The position numbers and the translations under genes were made by a program. This document shows positions 54,285 through 63,799 of a DNA stretch of 64,000 bases, one piece after another. The DNA comes from Ectobacillus funiculus (lineage in GTDB: Bacteria > Bacillota > Bacilli > Bacillales > Bacillaceae_G): positions 93,809 through 157,808 of the forward strand of contig NZ_SCFM01000016.1 of NCBI RefSeq assembly GCF_004138295.1, in the 5' to 3' direction. Each line of letters opens with the position of its first letter. The first letter of the stretch is position 1. Under the pieces are notes generated by a model. The model was not told the origin of the DNA. It saw only the letters and a program-made list of their open reading frames with translations, and ran no database searches.

Positions 54285-55244
54285 TTAAATCTTACCAGAT
54301 GATTTTTCACAAACGATAATCTGCCGAGTGAATGTTCCCTTTTTTACAACACAGCGGTCTACGATTTCGAATCCAGCTTTTATTATTATGGAATCGATTG
54401 GTTCAAGTGTTACGATTACCACTTTATCCGTAAATCTCCAGGCACTTTCGAGCATTTCAAGTTGCTCCTCAGGTGTTATTACAGAAAATAAATTATAGGG
54501 CATATCAATAATTGCCACATCATAACTGCTAGAAATGCTTCGGATGTCCTTACGAGTCACTTCCCCTACTAAGCCAAAATGTGCTATATTCTCTCGTGCT
54601 CCAGGAAGTACTAAGGGATTGATATCACTACCGACAATGTCAATTCCCATCGACAATGCTTCGACTAATACTGTTCCAATTCCGCAGCAAGGATCAATTG
54701 CTTTTATTCCAGTTGGATCAGGAACAGCAATGTTAGCTACTGCTCTGGCCACACGTGTACTGAGTGATGTGGAATAACTATGCGGCTTTTTCTGATGGTG
54801 TAACCAGGCCGCCTTGTTCTTGTGATAATGACCAAATACCCATCGGCCATTTATCTTCATAATTCCAAATAACAATTCCGGATTCAATAGGTTTGGTTCA
54901 CCAGGAATATGCAAGCCAATCTCCCGCTCAATCGTACGCCGTTGTTCAAAATCTACTTTCTCGGATTCAGCAAGATTCCCATTTTGAATGAAAATAACTT
55001 TAAATGTCGCTTCTATTATAGGTAGGTCTTGTACTTGCTTTATGATATCTTGTAAATGATAACCCTCGTAGATTACATCGATCCTTTCCCTTATAAATGG
55101 ACTTCGGCTTGGATCAACTTTCAAGTTACTTTCCAATGTACTTGATTGTGAATCCTTCCCAAACAAAGAGCGCATCTCTAAAGCACACAAAGCGTCCTCT
55201 CCTTCTCGGTATGCATAATTATAAATATGTAACATTGGCTCCAT
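54285..55244 (-). CDS. TRM11/UPF0020-like SAM-dependent RNA methyltransferase
   Basis: A ~319-residue protein whose C-terminal half is a Rossmann methyltransferase: motif I is DPCCGIGTVLVEA, motif II is GSDINPLVLPGARENI and the catalytic loop is DMPYNLF (N/D-P-P-Y type with Met in place of the first Pro). The layout resembles archaeal/eukaryal TRM11 and bacterial UPF0020 proteins that methylate guanosine-N2 in tRNA or rRNA. The N-terminal ~160 residues do not show an obvious THUMP domain by eye. ATG 55244 is preferred (AGGGTGG 11 nt upstream) over ATG 55268, which lacks an RBS. The substrate RNA is unknown. Confidence 0.8.
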   Translation of the reverse strand: MEPMLHIYNYAYREGEDALCALEMRSLFGKDSQSSTLESNLKVDPSRSPFIRERIDVIYEGYHLQDIIKQVQDLPIIEATFKVIFIQNGNLAESEKVDFEQRRTIEREIGLHIPGEPNLLNPELLFGIMKINGRWVFGHYHKNKAAWLHHQKKPHSYSTSLSTRVARAVANIAVPDPTGIKAIDPCCGIGTVLVEALSMGIDIVGSDINPLVLPGARENIAHFGLVGEVTRKDIRSISSSYDVAIIDMPYNLFSVITPEEQLEMLESAWRFTDKVVIVTLEPIDSIIIKAGFEIVDRCVVKKGTFTRQIIVCEKSSGKI

Positions 55245-55326
55245 CTTAATACCATCCACCCTATTCATTCATTAAAGTTGATATAGATAAAGTATATGTT
55301 TAAATCATCAACCGCTTTTTGTTAAC

Positions 55327-55411
55327 GAAAACTCGCGCCGATTGGCGAGCCCTGCCTTTGAGCGAAGACAGAGGCGAAGTTGCACTTATACTTTGCTCCT
55401 AAAATTTCTCA
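55327..55411. repeat. Interspersed intergenic repeat, copy 1
   Basis: Shares a core with 61958-62060: GAAAACTCGC, CGATTGG.G, CCTGCC, GCGAAGACA.AGG.G.AGTTGC and ACTTTGC..CTAAAAT. It contains the small hairpin CTCGC...GCGAG. It lies downstream of the cold-shock gene's terminator, between two minus-strand genes. Confidence 0.7.
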
Positions 55412-55460
55412 CTACGTCGAATTGTCTTCTGGTTAGAAATTTATACTTTCTTAAAGTGAA

Positions 55461-55492
55461 ATAAAAAAGGACTCTAATATGATATAGAGCCC
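55461..55492 (-). terminator. Terminator of the cold-shock gene
   Basis: On the minus strand GGGCTCTATATCATATTAGA followed by GTCC and TTTTTTATTTC: an imperfect stem plus T-run that begins about 10 bp after the csp stop. Confidence 0.85.
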
Positions 55493-55500
55493 TTTCATCA

Positions 55501-55701
55501 TTAAGCTTTCTTTACGTTAGTAGCTTGAAGTCCGCGTTGACCTTGTTCAGTGTCAAAAGTTACTTTTTGACCTTCATCTAAAGATTTAAACCCTTCGCCT
55601 TGGATAGCTGAGAAATGTACGAATACATCTTGTCCACCTTCAGTTTCGATGAAACCAAAACCTTTTTCTGCGTTAAACCACTTTACTGTACCTTGTTGCA
55701 T
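55501..55701 (-). CDS. Cold-shock protein (CspA family)
   Basis: A 66-residue single cold-shock domain with both RNA-binding motifs: RNP1 KGFGFIE and RNP2 DVFVHFSAI. The C-terminus [10 protein letters not shown] is typical of Bacillus Csps. ATG 55701 has AGGAGG at the right distance; an upstream in-frame start at 55755 would be inside the leader. Csps melt mRNA secondary structure and act as antiterminators. A relic of a second copy's 3' end lies at 56037-56110. The specific letter (cspB, C, D) cannot be assigned. Confidence 0.95.
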   Translation of the reverse strand: MQQGTVKWFNAEKGFGFIETEGGQDVFVHFSAIQGEGFKSLDEGQKVTFDTEQGQRGLQATNVKKA

Positions 55702-55875
55702 GTGTATTTCCTCCTGTGTGGCTATAATCCACGATTTATTACTATAATTGCTCAATTAGATATCAAAGACGAAAAGTTTAAATACTTATTCTATCTCTAC
55801 AGACCGAACAAAAATAATGCTTGTTCAGCATAACAGATAAACTTTAGAAAAGCAAATATTGTTGTTCTATAGAAA

Positions 55876-55922
55876 ATTTATACGGCTAGTTTTCCATTAA
55901 TAGGAAAACCGGCCGTATAAAT
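55876..55922. other. Long imperfect palindrome in the csp upstream region
   Basis: ATTTATACGGCTAGTTTTCC (55876-55895) and GGAAAACCGGCCGTATAAAT (55903-55922) pair at 18 of 20 positions around a 7-base loop. No T-run on either side. It lies 175 bp upstream of csp. Confidence 0.65.
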
Positions 55923-55961
55923 CATAATTAAGAATCCTATAGTAAACGGTTTAACAATAAA

Positions 55962-55989
55962 AGCGTGAATTCGCATGTGAATTCACGCT
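55962..55989. other. Second palindrome, perfect 11-bp stem
   Basis: AGCGTGAATTC (55962-55972), loop GCATGT, GAATTCACGCT (55979-55989). It lies 40 bp beyond the previous palindrome. A T-run (ACTTTTTTG) appears about 20 bp later on the plus strand. No gene ends nearby on the plus strand. Confidence 0.65.
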
Positions 55990-56036
55990 AAAGTCTCATT
56001 GTGATTTACTTTTTTGCCCCCGAATCAGAACCCGTT

Positions 56037-56110
56037 AATATGATATAGAGCCCTTTCATCATTAAGCTTTTTTTACGTTAGTAACTTGAAGTTCCACGTT
56101 GACCTTGTTA
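56037..56110 (-). pseudogene. Relic of the 3' end of a second cold-shock gene
   Basis: Almost identical to 55477-55550: AATATGATATAGAGCCCTTT, then CATCATTAAGCTTT.TTTACG, TTAGTA.CTTGAAG and GTTGACCTTGTT. It contains half of the csp terminator, the stop and about the last 15 codons, with small indels. The rest of the gene is missing, and the aldo-keto reductase gene ends 8 bp further on. Confidence 0.85.
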
Positions 56111-56117
56111 TGAGTGT

Positions 56118-57059
56118 TTATCTCACACTTATTTCAACGTGTTCCAACCATCTTAATTCCTCTTGCGTTAAAACAATTTTCGATCCTTCATAACAAGAGA
56201 TCAACTCTACTTCATTTTGCGCACCGATAAGGGCACATGTCGGAAATGGTTGATTAAGAACATAGGCAAGGGCAATTTGAATTGTGCTGACACCTTTTTC
56301 TTTTGCCAATTGTTCAGCCCGGTGCAGACGTTCCCAGTTGTCATCACTGTAGAAAACGCGAACAAGATCTTCATTGCTGTGATCTTCCGGCGTGAAGTGA
56401 CCTGTAAAGAAACCTCTTGCTTGGGAAGACCACGATAAAATGGGAAGCTGACATTCTTTATGCCACTCACAATCAGCACCATCAGCTGATACACAGCCTG
56501 CCCAAAATGGTTCATTCGCTTTGGCTAAGCTTAAATTTGGACTACTAAAAGTAAAGCCAACTAATCCATTAGCAGCCGCATATTCATTCGCTTCCTGCAA
56601 CCGTTGAGTCGTCCAATTCGACCCGCCAATCGCCCTAAATCTTCCAGCGATAATATGTTCATTTAAGGCATTAATAATGATGCTAACCGGGACATTCTGG
56701 TCATCACGATGCAGCGCATATAAATCGATATAATCTGTTCCAAGTCTTTCTAAGCTCTGAAAAAGATCCCTTGAAATTGCTTCAGGATTTACGCGGGGTC
56801 CGTTCTGATCATGGTGAGCACCCTTCGTCAAAATGACGACGTCTTCACGATTGTTTCGGTCTTTCATCCATTGGCCAATTGCCAGTTCACTCTCTCCGCC
56901 ACAGTAAATATGGGCAGTATCAATCGTATTCCCGCCTATTGCAACATAACGGTCCAGCACATTGCAAACTTTTTCATAAACGCTTGGCCTAAAATAATCA
57001 GAGCCTTGAATCAGAGTCGTTACTGGTTTTGATAAACCTGTAATCGTAATCGCTTTCAT
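56118..57059 (-). CDS. Aldo/keto reductase
   Basis: A ~313-residue NADPH-dependent TIM-barrel reductase. Catalytic residues are visible: Asp and Tyr in NTIDTAHIYCGGESE, Lys in VILTKGAHHD and His in DLYALHRDD. The C-terminal coenzyme-binding part is around VSTIQIALAYVLNQ. ATG 57059 has GGAGG about 8 nt upstream; TTG 57074 overlaps that RBS. It is 19 bp after the Gfo/Idh gene in one operon, divergent from an AraC regulator. Together they look like a small sugar or polyol catabolic set; the substrate is unknown. Confidence 0.92.
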   Translation of the reverse strand: MKAITITGLSKPVTTLIQGSDYFRPSVYEKVCNVLDRYVAIGGNTIDTAHIYCGGESELAIGQWMKDRNNREDVVILTKGAHHDQNGPRVNPEAISRDLFQSLERLGTDYIDLYALHRDDQNVPVSIIINALNEHIIAGRFRAIGGSNWTTQRLQEANEYAAANGLVGFTFSSPNLSLAKANEPFWAGCVSADGADCEWHKECQLPILSWSSQARGFFTGHFTPEDHSNEDLVRVFYSDDNWERLHRAEQLAKEKGVSTIQIALAYVLNQPFPTCALIGAQNEVELISCYEGSKIVLTQEELRWLEHVEISVR

Positions 57060-57078
57060 TACTTTGACCTCCAATTAA

Positions 57079-58074
57079 TTAAATTTCAACACGGCGGTGT
57101 TCTCTAGCTGATGTTAAACAAGCATTCAAAACTTTCATATTTAGGACGGCATCGGTCGCTGGAAAAGGAAGTGGTTCTCCGTTCCGAATGCTTCTTCCTA
57201 ATGCGTCCGCTTGCAGGGCATATTGGTTCAAGCGAGGGACTTCCACTTCTCTGCGTCCGTCCTCTGTATATACAAAAAAGTTATCTCGTTCATCCTGATT
57301 CACTACAAAAGCGCTAGGCACTTCAATTCGTCCTTCTGTCCCCAAAACTTCGAGCGTATTTCTGAAATCTGCCCACATTCCGCAATCAAAGGTTAAAGCC
57401 ACACCGCGATTAAACTCCAAAATGCCAGAGGCCATCATATCTACATGATCATGCTCTTCAGAAAATAAAGCGTGAACAGTTGCAGCTTGCGGCTCTTCGT
57501 TTAACAACATGCGCGCTGCACTAATCGGATAAACACCAACATCATATAATGAGCCACCGCCCCACTCTTGTTGATAACGAACATTGCTCATGTCCTTTGA
57601 ATTGTTAAAGGTAAATGTACTATGAATTCCGCGAAGCTCTCCTATTTCACCCGATTTAACAATGTCGCAAATTGTGGTATACCGTGGATGATACCGGTAC
57701 ATAAACGCTTCAGCAAATACAACGCCAGCGTTTTCGCAAGCCTCTACCATTTCTTGTGCTTCATCTGCATTGATTGCTAATGGCTTCTCGCATAATACAT
57801 GTTTGCCGGCTTCTGCTGCACGAATAGCCCATTCTTTATGCAGATGGTTAGGCAGCGGAATGTAAACGGCTTCAATAGTAGGATCAGTAAGCAATGCTTC
57901 ATAACTTCCATAAGCTATCGGTATATTCAATTGTTGAGCTGTTTGCTTGGCCTTGTCCAATCCGCGACTAGCAATCGCAGCGACTTCTCCTGTTTCAGAT
58001 TGCTGGATTCCTGGTATAACTGAGCGTTTCGCAATTCCGGCGCACCCGATAATACCCCAACGAATTTTTTTCAT
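57079..58074 (-). CDS. Gfo/Idh/MocA-family oxidoreductase
   Basis: A ~331-residue sugar dehydrogenase with Rossmann motif GIIGCAGIAKR, the typical catalytic CEKPLA motif, and a C-terminal domain with GGGSLYDVGVYPI in the substrate region. ATG 58074 has GGAGGAGAGG upstream; the in-frame start at 58092 lies before it. It is the first gene of the operon with the aldo/keto reductase. Related proteins oxidise trans-dihydrodiols, xylose or 1,5-anhydrofructose, so the substrate cannot be fixed. Confidence 0.92.
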   Translation of the reverse strand: MKKIRWGIIGCAGIAKRSVIPGIQQSETGEVAAIASRGLDKAKQTAQQLNIPIAYGSYEALLTDPTIEAVYIPLPNHLHKEWAIRAAEAGKHVLCEKPLAINADEAQEMVEACENAGVVFAEAFMYRYHPRYTTICDIVKSGEIGELRGIHSTFTFNNSKDMSNVRYQQEWGGGSLYDVGVYPISAARMLLNEEPQAATVHALFSEEHDHVDMMASGILEFNRGVALTFDCGMWADFRNTLEVLGTEGRIEVPSAFVVNQDERDNFFVYTEDGRREVEVPRLNQYALQADALGRSIRNGEPLPFPATDAVLNMKVLNACLTSAREHRRVEI

Positions 58075-58197
58075 TCCGTTCCTCTCCTCCATGTAAATAA
58101 TACTATATTGTCATTATATTAAACTCATAATAAAATAAAAATAACATCTTTTTGCCCTACATATGAAACAATATTGCTATGGAAAGAGTGATAGCAA

Positions 58198-59046
58198 ATG
58201 CAAAGACAATATTTATTACCCACACTTAATGATCATGAATATATGGTCCTCCCAGAATCAATCGGATGGTATTGGGATGAGCCCGAACATCAGGTAGACC
58301 GAAAAGTGGGAACGCTTAATAATTTTAGTATCCATTTTGTTGTCTCTGGATCTGGTTTTGTAGAAATTGACGGAAAACAATTTTCCTTGAAGGGCGGGGA
58401 TGCTTTTCTGTATTTTCCTATGCAGGAACAGCGTTATTACAGCAGCCGTCATGACCCGTGGAATATTCGGTGGGTTCATTTTTATGGAAGTATCCTCAAT
58501 CCATTTTTATCGGAAAAAGGGTTTCATCGACATTCGCTTTGGAATGTTCAACCTATTCAGCCATTAGAAGAAGCACATGAACAGCTTCTCCTTGAAGCAG
58601 AGAAGAATAGTTTTTTGCATTTGTCCCGTTTGTCCACTCTTACCTATACCTTCTTAATGGAGTTTATTACAAATGTAGTGCCTCGAACATCTGATCGAAG
58701 GCAGGAATTAGACGATCGAATTCAATCTTTGCTACCCTTAATGCAAAGTAAAGCTTGTGAACCATTTGAATTGGATTTCTGGGCAGAACAAGCAGGTGTG
58801 AGCACCTATTATTTTTGCCGCCTTTTTAAACGAGCTACACAAATGACGCCAATGGCGTTTATTACATTATGCCGGCTTCAAATGAGCAAGCAATGGCTGC
58901 TGGATAAGAAAGAAATGACCATTAAAGAAATTGCTCTAAAGGCGGGCTATCCGAGTATAAGTTATTTTAATAAACGTTTTTTAGAACACGAAGGAATGAC
59001 GCCTACCAGTTACCGCCAGCTGTATCCTTTTAAAACACAGAAATAG
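58198..59046 (+). CDS. AraC-family transcriptional regulator
   Basis: A 282-residue regulator. The N-terminal cupin sensor (about 20-160, with IHFVVSGSGFVEIDGKQ and GGDAFLYFP) precedes the C-terminal double HTH (FELDFWAEQAGVSTYYFCR and MTIKEIALKAGYPSISYFNK). It is divergent from the Gfo/AKR operon with 123 bp between start codons, the usual layout for a local activator. RBS is GAAAGAG upstream of ATG 58198. Confidence 0.93.
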   Translation: MQRQYLLPTLNDHEYMVLPESIGWYWDEPEHQVDRKVGTLNNFSIHFVVSGSGFVEIDGKQFSLKGGDAFLYFPMQEQRYYSSRHDPWNIRWVHFYGSILNPFLSEKGFHRHSLWNVQPIQPLEEAHEQLLLEAEKNSFLHLSRLSTLTYTFLMEFITNVVPRTSDRRQELDDRIQSLLPLMQSKACEPFELDFWAEQAGVSTYYFCRLFKRATQMTPMAFITLCRLQMSKQWLLDKKEMTIKEIALKAGYPSISYFNKRFLEHEGMTPTSYRQLYPFKTQK

Positions 59047-59153
59047 GAAGGTACTTTGTTACCTCTTCTTATATATTAGTATCGATTTGATTAGTCTTTA
59101 TACATGATCAAAAATCCAGATTTCCATTTATATGACTTATGATAAATAGCTTC

Positions 59154-59204
59154 AAGACAGTCCACCTTTCGAATTTTCCTCTGAATGTTAGACTGTCTTT
59201 TTTC
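59154..59204 (+). terminator. Terminator of the araC-type gene
   Basis: AAGACAGTC (59154-59162) pairs with GACTGTCTT (59191-59199), followed by TTTTTC. About 105 bp after the stop. Confidence 0.8.
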
Positions 59205-59449
59205 ATTTAATCCTTTCAAATCCTGAGCATTGTTCTAGTGAATCAGATCCACTTGCGATTTCGGTATATACGTTTGAATGTTACTGTCCCACACGATTCC
59301 GATGTTACCTCCTCTTTCAAGACCCTTAGGGCAACCACTCTAAAAGAACTTGAATTCCAAAGTTCGGCACCCTAGGAATTTCCTTTTCAAACGGATTTCG
59401 TTTACAATGATGTAAAAAGGGATGAACGCCCAAGAAATGAGGGATCCTC

Positions 59450-59614
59450 ATGAGATGCGGATCAAAATGCTTTGTTGTTGAAATGGAGATAAAGGGAGAA
59501 AAGCAAATCAAGTCAGTCACCGCGAGAACATCTGTGGACGCAAGAAAAACCATTCGAGGAGAATATGGAGCAGGGGCTTATATCCTATCGGTTACAGAAG
59601 AGAAAAAGAAATAG
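59450..59614 (+). CDS. Small basic hypothetical protein (54 aa)
   Basis: An intact 54-codon frame from ATG 59450 with GAGGGA 5-7 nt upstream. The peptide (contains VVEMEIKGEKQIKSVTART and GEYGAGAYILSVTEEKKK) alternates charged and hydrophobic residues as a small beta-alpha-beta domain would. An in-frame stop at 59438 fixes the start. I do not recognise the family. It lies alone between the araC-type gene and mqo. Confidence 0.55.
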   Translation: MRCGSKCFVVEMEIKGEKQIKSVTARTSVDARKTIRGEYGAGAYILSVTEEKKK

Positions 59615-59908
59615 TAATCCCAATCGATGTTAGCAGCACTATACAAAACAACTGTTTCTCTCTCTTTTCATAATCAGGATGTTTAGCTTTAGTGAACCTC
59701 TTGTTCAAATGAATGGGCTAAGCTCTCAGATTACAGTCGTTGTTATGACACTGGATACTGGTCATTTAATTTGCCCTAGAGGTGTTCTTGGTTATAATAG
59801 ATGTTCTTGGTTATAATAACGGGTGTAATGATCTATGATTTCAAGTACAATGTTATATTTCACTGTTACTTGTGGCTGGATTCACCGCAGCCTCTCTAAC
59901 TGCACAAT
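59615..59908. other. Intergenic region with a tandem promoter-like repeat
   Basis: Contains TGTTCTTGGTTATAATA twice in tandem (59783-59799 and 59802-59818, period 19), each with a TATAAT box. No gene with an RBS follows on the plus strand, so any transcript would be non-coding. Confidence 0.4.
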
Positions 59909-59950
59909 TGAAAAAAGAACCTTCAATCCAAAGATAGATCAAAGGTTCTA
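59909..59950 (-). terminator. Terminator of mqo
   Basis: On the minus strand AGAACCTT and AAGGTTCT (plus-strand 59942-59949 and 59916-59923) form the stem, followed by TTTTTTCAAT. It lies about 65 bp after the mqo stop. Confidence 0.8.
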
Positions 59951-60013
59951 TGTTTTATTTTCAATGTCGCTTAAACGTTTCATTAAAATGCCTTTGTTTC
60001 TATATCCAAAGAA

Positions 60014-61516
60014 TTAACTATAGGCTAATTCTTTTTCGTCTAGACCTAGCGTCTGTGCTGTTAAAGTATGAATTTCTTGGAAAAGCTCTGGGTTTTCCAC
60101 TAGCGACACGCCAAAAGAAGGAATCATTTCTTTTATTTTTGGTTCCCACTCTTTCATATGTTGCGGGAAGCATTTTTCTAATACCTCAAGCATAACGTGA
60201 ACGGCAGTAGAAGCACCTGGAGAAGCACCGAGTAATGCAGCTATCGAGCCATCAGCGGCACTAACAACTTCTGTACCAAATTGAAGTGTTCCTTTACCGC
60301 CGGCCTCAGTATCTTTGATAACTTGCACACGTTGGCCCGCTACCACTATATCCCAATCCTCGCTTTTGGCGTTCGGAATAAACTCGCGTAATTCTTCCAT
60401 GCGATCTTCGTTGGATAACATAACTTGCTGAATCAGGTATTTTGTTAATGACATCTCTTTTGCGCCCGCCGCCAACATAGTGAAGACATTATTCGGTTTT
60501 ACGGAATTTATCAAATCAAAATTGGAACCAGTTTTTAAGAACTTTGGTGAGAAGCCGGCAAACGGTCCAAACAGCAATGTTTTTTCGTTGTCCATATATC
60601 TTGTATCAAGATGCGGAACAGACATTGGAGGAGCACCAACCTTAGCTTTACCGTATACTTTTGCATGATGCTGTGCTGCAACTTCTGGATTATTACATAC
60701 CATAAATAGTCCGCTTACTGGGAAGCCGCCAATATTTTTCGATTCAGGAATACCAGTTTTTTGTAGCAAAAGCAGACTTCCGCCCCCACCGCCGATAAAG
60801 ACGAACTTTGCACTATGGTATTCAATTTTACCGCTATCGATATCATGCACTTTCACTTCCCAAGAGCCGTCGCTAGCACGTTTAATATCCTTAACACTAT
60901 GCTTGTAGTTTACCTCGACGTTTTCACTCTTTAAGTGGTCAAACAACATACGTGTTAAGGCACCAAAGTTAATATCAGTTCCAGAATCGATTTTTGTTGC
61001 CGCTATCGGCTCATTCGATGTACGGCCTTCCATGATAAGCGGAATCCATTCCTTCAGCTTTTCTGGATCATTGGAAAATTCCATCCCTTGAAACAGCGGA
61101 TTGTTTGACAGCATTTCAAAACGTTTTTTCAAAAACGATACATTTTTCCCCCCTTGTACTAAACTCATGTGAGGTATTGGCATGATAAAGTCCTGCGGAT
61201 TACGAATCACATTGTTGTTTACAAGATAAGACCAAAACTGTCTTGAAAGCTGAAACTGTTCATTAATTTTTATAGCTTTGCTAATATCTATAGATCCGTC
61301 AGATTTTTCGGATGTATAGTTAAGCTCGCACAGTGCAGCATGGCCTGTACCCGCATTATTCCATTCGTTAGAGCTTTCTTCTCCTGCATTTGCGAGTTTC
61401 TCAAACACCTTGATTTCCCATTCCGGTGCTAATTCTTTTAGTAATGATCCCAAAGTCGCGCTCATGACTCCCGCACCAATTAAGATAACGTCTGTTTTTT
61501 TCTGTATGTTGCTCAT
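60014..61516 (-). CDS. mqo: Malate:quinone oxidoreductase
   Basis: A 500-residue FAD-dependent, membrane-associated enzyme oxidising malate to oxaloacetate with transfer of electrons to quinone. The FAD-binding N-terminus is [20 protein letters not shown]; the family blocks [19 protein letters not shown] and [20 protein letters not shown] are present. Length is normal. ATG 61516 is preceded by GAAGGAAGG. It is monocistronic. It complements pckA and gapB next door: oxaloacetate made by Mqo is the PckA substrate. Confidence 0.96.
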   Translation of the reverse strand: MSNIQKKTDVILIGAGVMSATLGSLLKELAPEWEIKVFEKLANAGEESSNEWNNAGTGHAALCELNYTSEKSDGSIDISKAIKINEQFQLSRQFWSYLVNNNVIRNPQDFIMPIPHMSLVQGGKNVSFLKKRFEMLSNNPLFQGMEFSNDPEKLKEWIPLIMEGRTSNEPIAATKIDSGTDINFGALTRMLFDHLKSENVEVNYKHSVKDIKRASDGSWEVKVHDIDSGKIEYHSAKFVFIGGGGGSLLLLQKTGIPESKNIGGFPVSGLFMVCNNPEVAAQHHAKVYGKAKVGAPPMSVPHLDTRYMDNEKTLLFGPFAGFSPKFLKTGSNFDLINSVKPNNVFTMLAAGAKEMSLTKYLIQQVMLSNEDRMEELREFIPNAKSEDWDIVVAGQRVQVIKDTEAGGKGTLQFGTEVVSAADGSIAALLGASPGASTAVHVMLEVLEKCFPQHMKEWEPKIKEMIPSFGVSLVENPELFQEIHTLTAQTLGLDEKELAYS

Positions 61517-61957
61517 GATAACCTTCCTTCATCCTCTATATTTGCAAAAAGAGTAAGCACTCCTGCTTAGTTGTTACAAACAGTAAGGCGCCGCCTAGGA
61601 ACACATCTTTTCGATCTCAATTATAACTGCATCATAATCTATTATAATTATTTATAGATTAAAATATCTACTATTATCTGATAATTATAAACCATTTAAA
61701 GCCGGTAAAGAAGTGGGAAGTCTCTCCACAAAACCCTAGAAACACACAAAAACCAAGGCACTCAGCTTCTCACAAAGGTTAAGACTTTTGGTTTGCCCAA
61801 TGTAATAATTGAATCTCTCTTTAGTATTATCCTTAGTATGATGTCAATTTCACTATCAATCCTTTGTTCGATGTTACCTTCTTTAATTGCTTTCTATTAT
61901 TGATTTTTCTTGAAGATTCATATATATGTAACTTTTTAAGACCTTTTGTAATTTAAA

Positions 61958-62060
61958 GAAAACTCGCCGATTGGTGCCTCCTGCCCGTGGGCGAAGACAA
62001 AGGTGTAGTTGCTACAGTGTAACAAATACATTTGATTAATGTACTTTGCAACTAAAATAA
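61958..62060. repeat. Interspersed intergenic repeat, copy 2
   Basis: Second copy of the 55327-55411 repeat, with about 25 extra bases between AGTTGC and ACTTTGCAACTAAAAT. It lies in the mqo-pckA spacer next to the pckA terminator. The remaining 61517-61957 holds the mqo leader and no gene. Confidence 0.7.
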
Positions 62061-62090
62061 GTAAGCAGTCTATATAGACTGCTTACAAAA
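62061..62090. terminator. Terminator of pckA, perfect palindrome
   Basis: GTAAGCAGTCTA followed by TATAGACTGCTTAC (62061-62086), flanked by AAAATAA on one side and AAAAAG on the other. It lies about 60 bp after the pckA stop on the minus strand. Confidence 0.75.
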
Positions 62091-62148
62091 AGTTCCTTGC
62101 TCTGTTTTCTTTTGCTTTATTGTATTAGCTTCGTCGCTTCCGTCCAGC

Positions 62149-63738
62149 TTATATGCTCAAAGGTCCGCCGAGCTCAACAATCTCTTCAGATACGCCTGTG
62201 AACTTTTTGAAGTTTTCTTTGAACTTGCTGGCAAGATCTAATGCCTTGGCCTTATAAGCTTCTTTGTCAGCCCAGGTTTGTTCTGGCATTAATACGCCAT
62301 CAGGTACACCTGGAACATGGAGCGGAATTTCCAGACCGAAGATATCATCCTTTCCAGTTTCCACGTTGTCTAATTCACCGTTAAGTGCTGCTTTTACCAT
62401 AGCGCGTGTGTAGGAAAGATTCATACGCTGACCTACGCCATATTCACCGCCGGTCCAGCCTGTGTTCACTAAGAATACGTTTGCATTGTGTTTTTCAATT
62501 TTTTCTCCGAGCATTTCTGCATAACGAGATGCGTTAAGCGGTAAAAACGGAGAACCAAAGCATGTTGAAAACGTGACTTGCGGAGAAGTAATCCCCCGCT
62601 CTGTTCCGGCTAGCTTACTCGTGTAACCGCTTAAGAAATGGTACATGGCTTGTTCTTTGGATAGCTTGCTGATTGGAGGCAATACGCCGAACGCATCAGC
62701 TGTTAAGAACACAATGGTATTGGGATGTCCGGCAACGCTTGGAAGCATAATATTATCGATTGCGTCAATGGGATACGCGGCACGTGTATTTTCAGTTAGC
62801 GATATATCGTCGTAGTTAGCAAGTCTAGTATTCTCGTCAATCTTCACATTTTCTAATACAGAACCGAATCGAATCGCATCAAAGATTTGCGGCTCCTTCT
62901 CGCGAGATAGATTCACACATTTTGCGTAGCAGCCGCCTTCAATATTAAACACACCGTCATCAGACCAGCCATGCTCGTCATCACCGATTAGCTGGCGGTC
63001 TGGATCTGCAGATAGCGTTGTCTTTCCTGTTCCGGATAAGCCAAAGAACAATGCTACATCGCCCTCTTCACCCACATTTGCAGAACAGTGCATGGATAAA
63101 ATGTCTTGTTCTGGCAACAAGTAGTTCATCACAGAGAAAATGGATTTCTTCATTTCACCTGCATATTCAGTACCGCCGATCAGTACAATGCGCTTTTCAA
63201 ACGAAACGATGATAAACGTTTCAGAATTTGTGCCGTCAAGAATTGGATCTGCTTTAAATGTCGGAGCAGATACGATTGTAAATTGTGCATCGTGTTTAGC
63301 GAGCTCCACCTCTGTCGGGCGAATAAACAATTGGTGGGCAAATAAGTTATGCCAAGCATATTCATTGATCACTTGAATAGAAAGACGGCAGCTGGGATCC
63401 GCTCCAGCAAAACCTTTAAATACGAAGAGTTCTTCTTTTTCTTGTAAGTATTCTAATACCTTTGTGTAGAGACGTTCAAAATGCTGTTGGGAAATCGGTT
63501 GGTTTACAGGGCCCCAATCGATTTTATCTGCAGTGGATGCTTCTTTTACAATGAATTTATCTTTAGGAGAACGACCTGTGTATGTACCGGTTGCAACAGA
63601 AACAGCACCAGTGGAAGTTAATGTTCCTTCTTCTCTCATTAATACTTTTTCTATTAGCTGCGAAACACTTAATTGAACCTGTGCATTGCTTCTATTTAAT
63701 AATTCATGTAATTCTATTTGGGCAGTCACAGTACTCAT
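62149..63738 (-). CDS. pckA: Phosphoenolpyruvate carboxykinase (ATP)
   Basis: A 529-residue ATP-type PEPCK that converts oxaloacetate plus ATP to PEP, the first step of gluconeogenesis. Motifs are the kinase-1a P-loop [15 protein letters not shown], the metal-site region [27 protein letters not shown] and TRAAYPI. I chose ATG 63738 (AAAGGATGG about 9 nt upstream), which starts at the usual [13 protein letters not shown]; the longer frame to 63780 adds 14 residues overlapping the RBS. It lies just after gapB on the same strand. In Bacillus both are switched on without sugar by relief of CcpN repression. Confidence 0.97.
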   Translation of the reverse strand: MSTVTAQIELHELLNRSNAQVQLSVSQLIEKVLMREEGTLTSTGAVSVATGTYTGRSPKDKFIVKEASTADKIDWGPVNQPISQQHFERLYTKVLEYLQEKEELFVFKGFAGADPSCRLSIQVINEYAWHNLFAHQLFIRPTEVELAKHDAQFTIVSAPTFKADPILDGTNSETFIIVSFEKRIVLIGGTEYAGEMKKSIFSVMNYLLPEQDILSMHCSANVGEEGDVALFFGLSGTGKTTLSADPDRQLIGDDEHGWSDDGVFNIEGGCYAKCVNLSREKEPQIFDAIRFGSVLENVKIDENTRLANYDDISLTENTRAAYPIDAIDNIMLPSVAGHPNTIVFLTADAFGVLPPISKLSKEQAMYHFLSGYTSKLAGTERGITSPQVTFSTCFGSPFLPLNASRYAEMLGEKIEKHNANVFLVNTGWTGGEYGVGQRMNLSYTRAMVKAALNGELDNVETGKDDIFGLEIPLHVPGVPDGVLMPEQTWADKEAYKAKALDLASKFKENFKKFTGVSEEIVELGGPLSI

Positions 63739-63799
63739 ATCTATACCATCCTTTATCTTTTTTATAAAAATTTCTATCAATAGTTATCGGGTCAACCCT

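Noticed and set aside
54285..55244. The TRM11-like gene as a DNA modification methylase of a restriction system
   Set aside because: No specificity domain or nuclease gene nearby; the motif order and DMPY loop fit RNA methyltransferases better.
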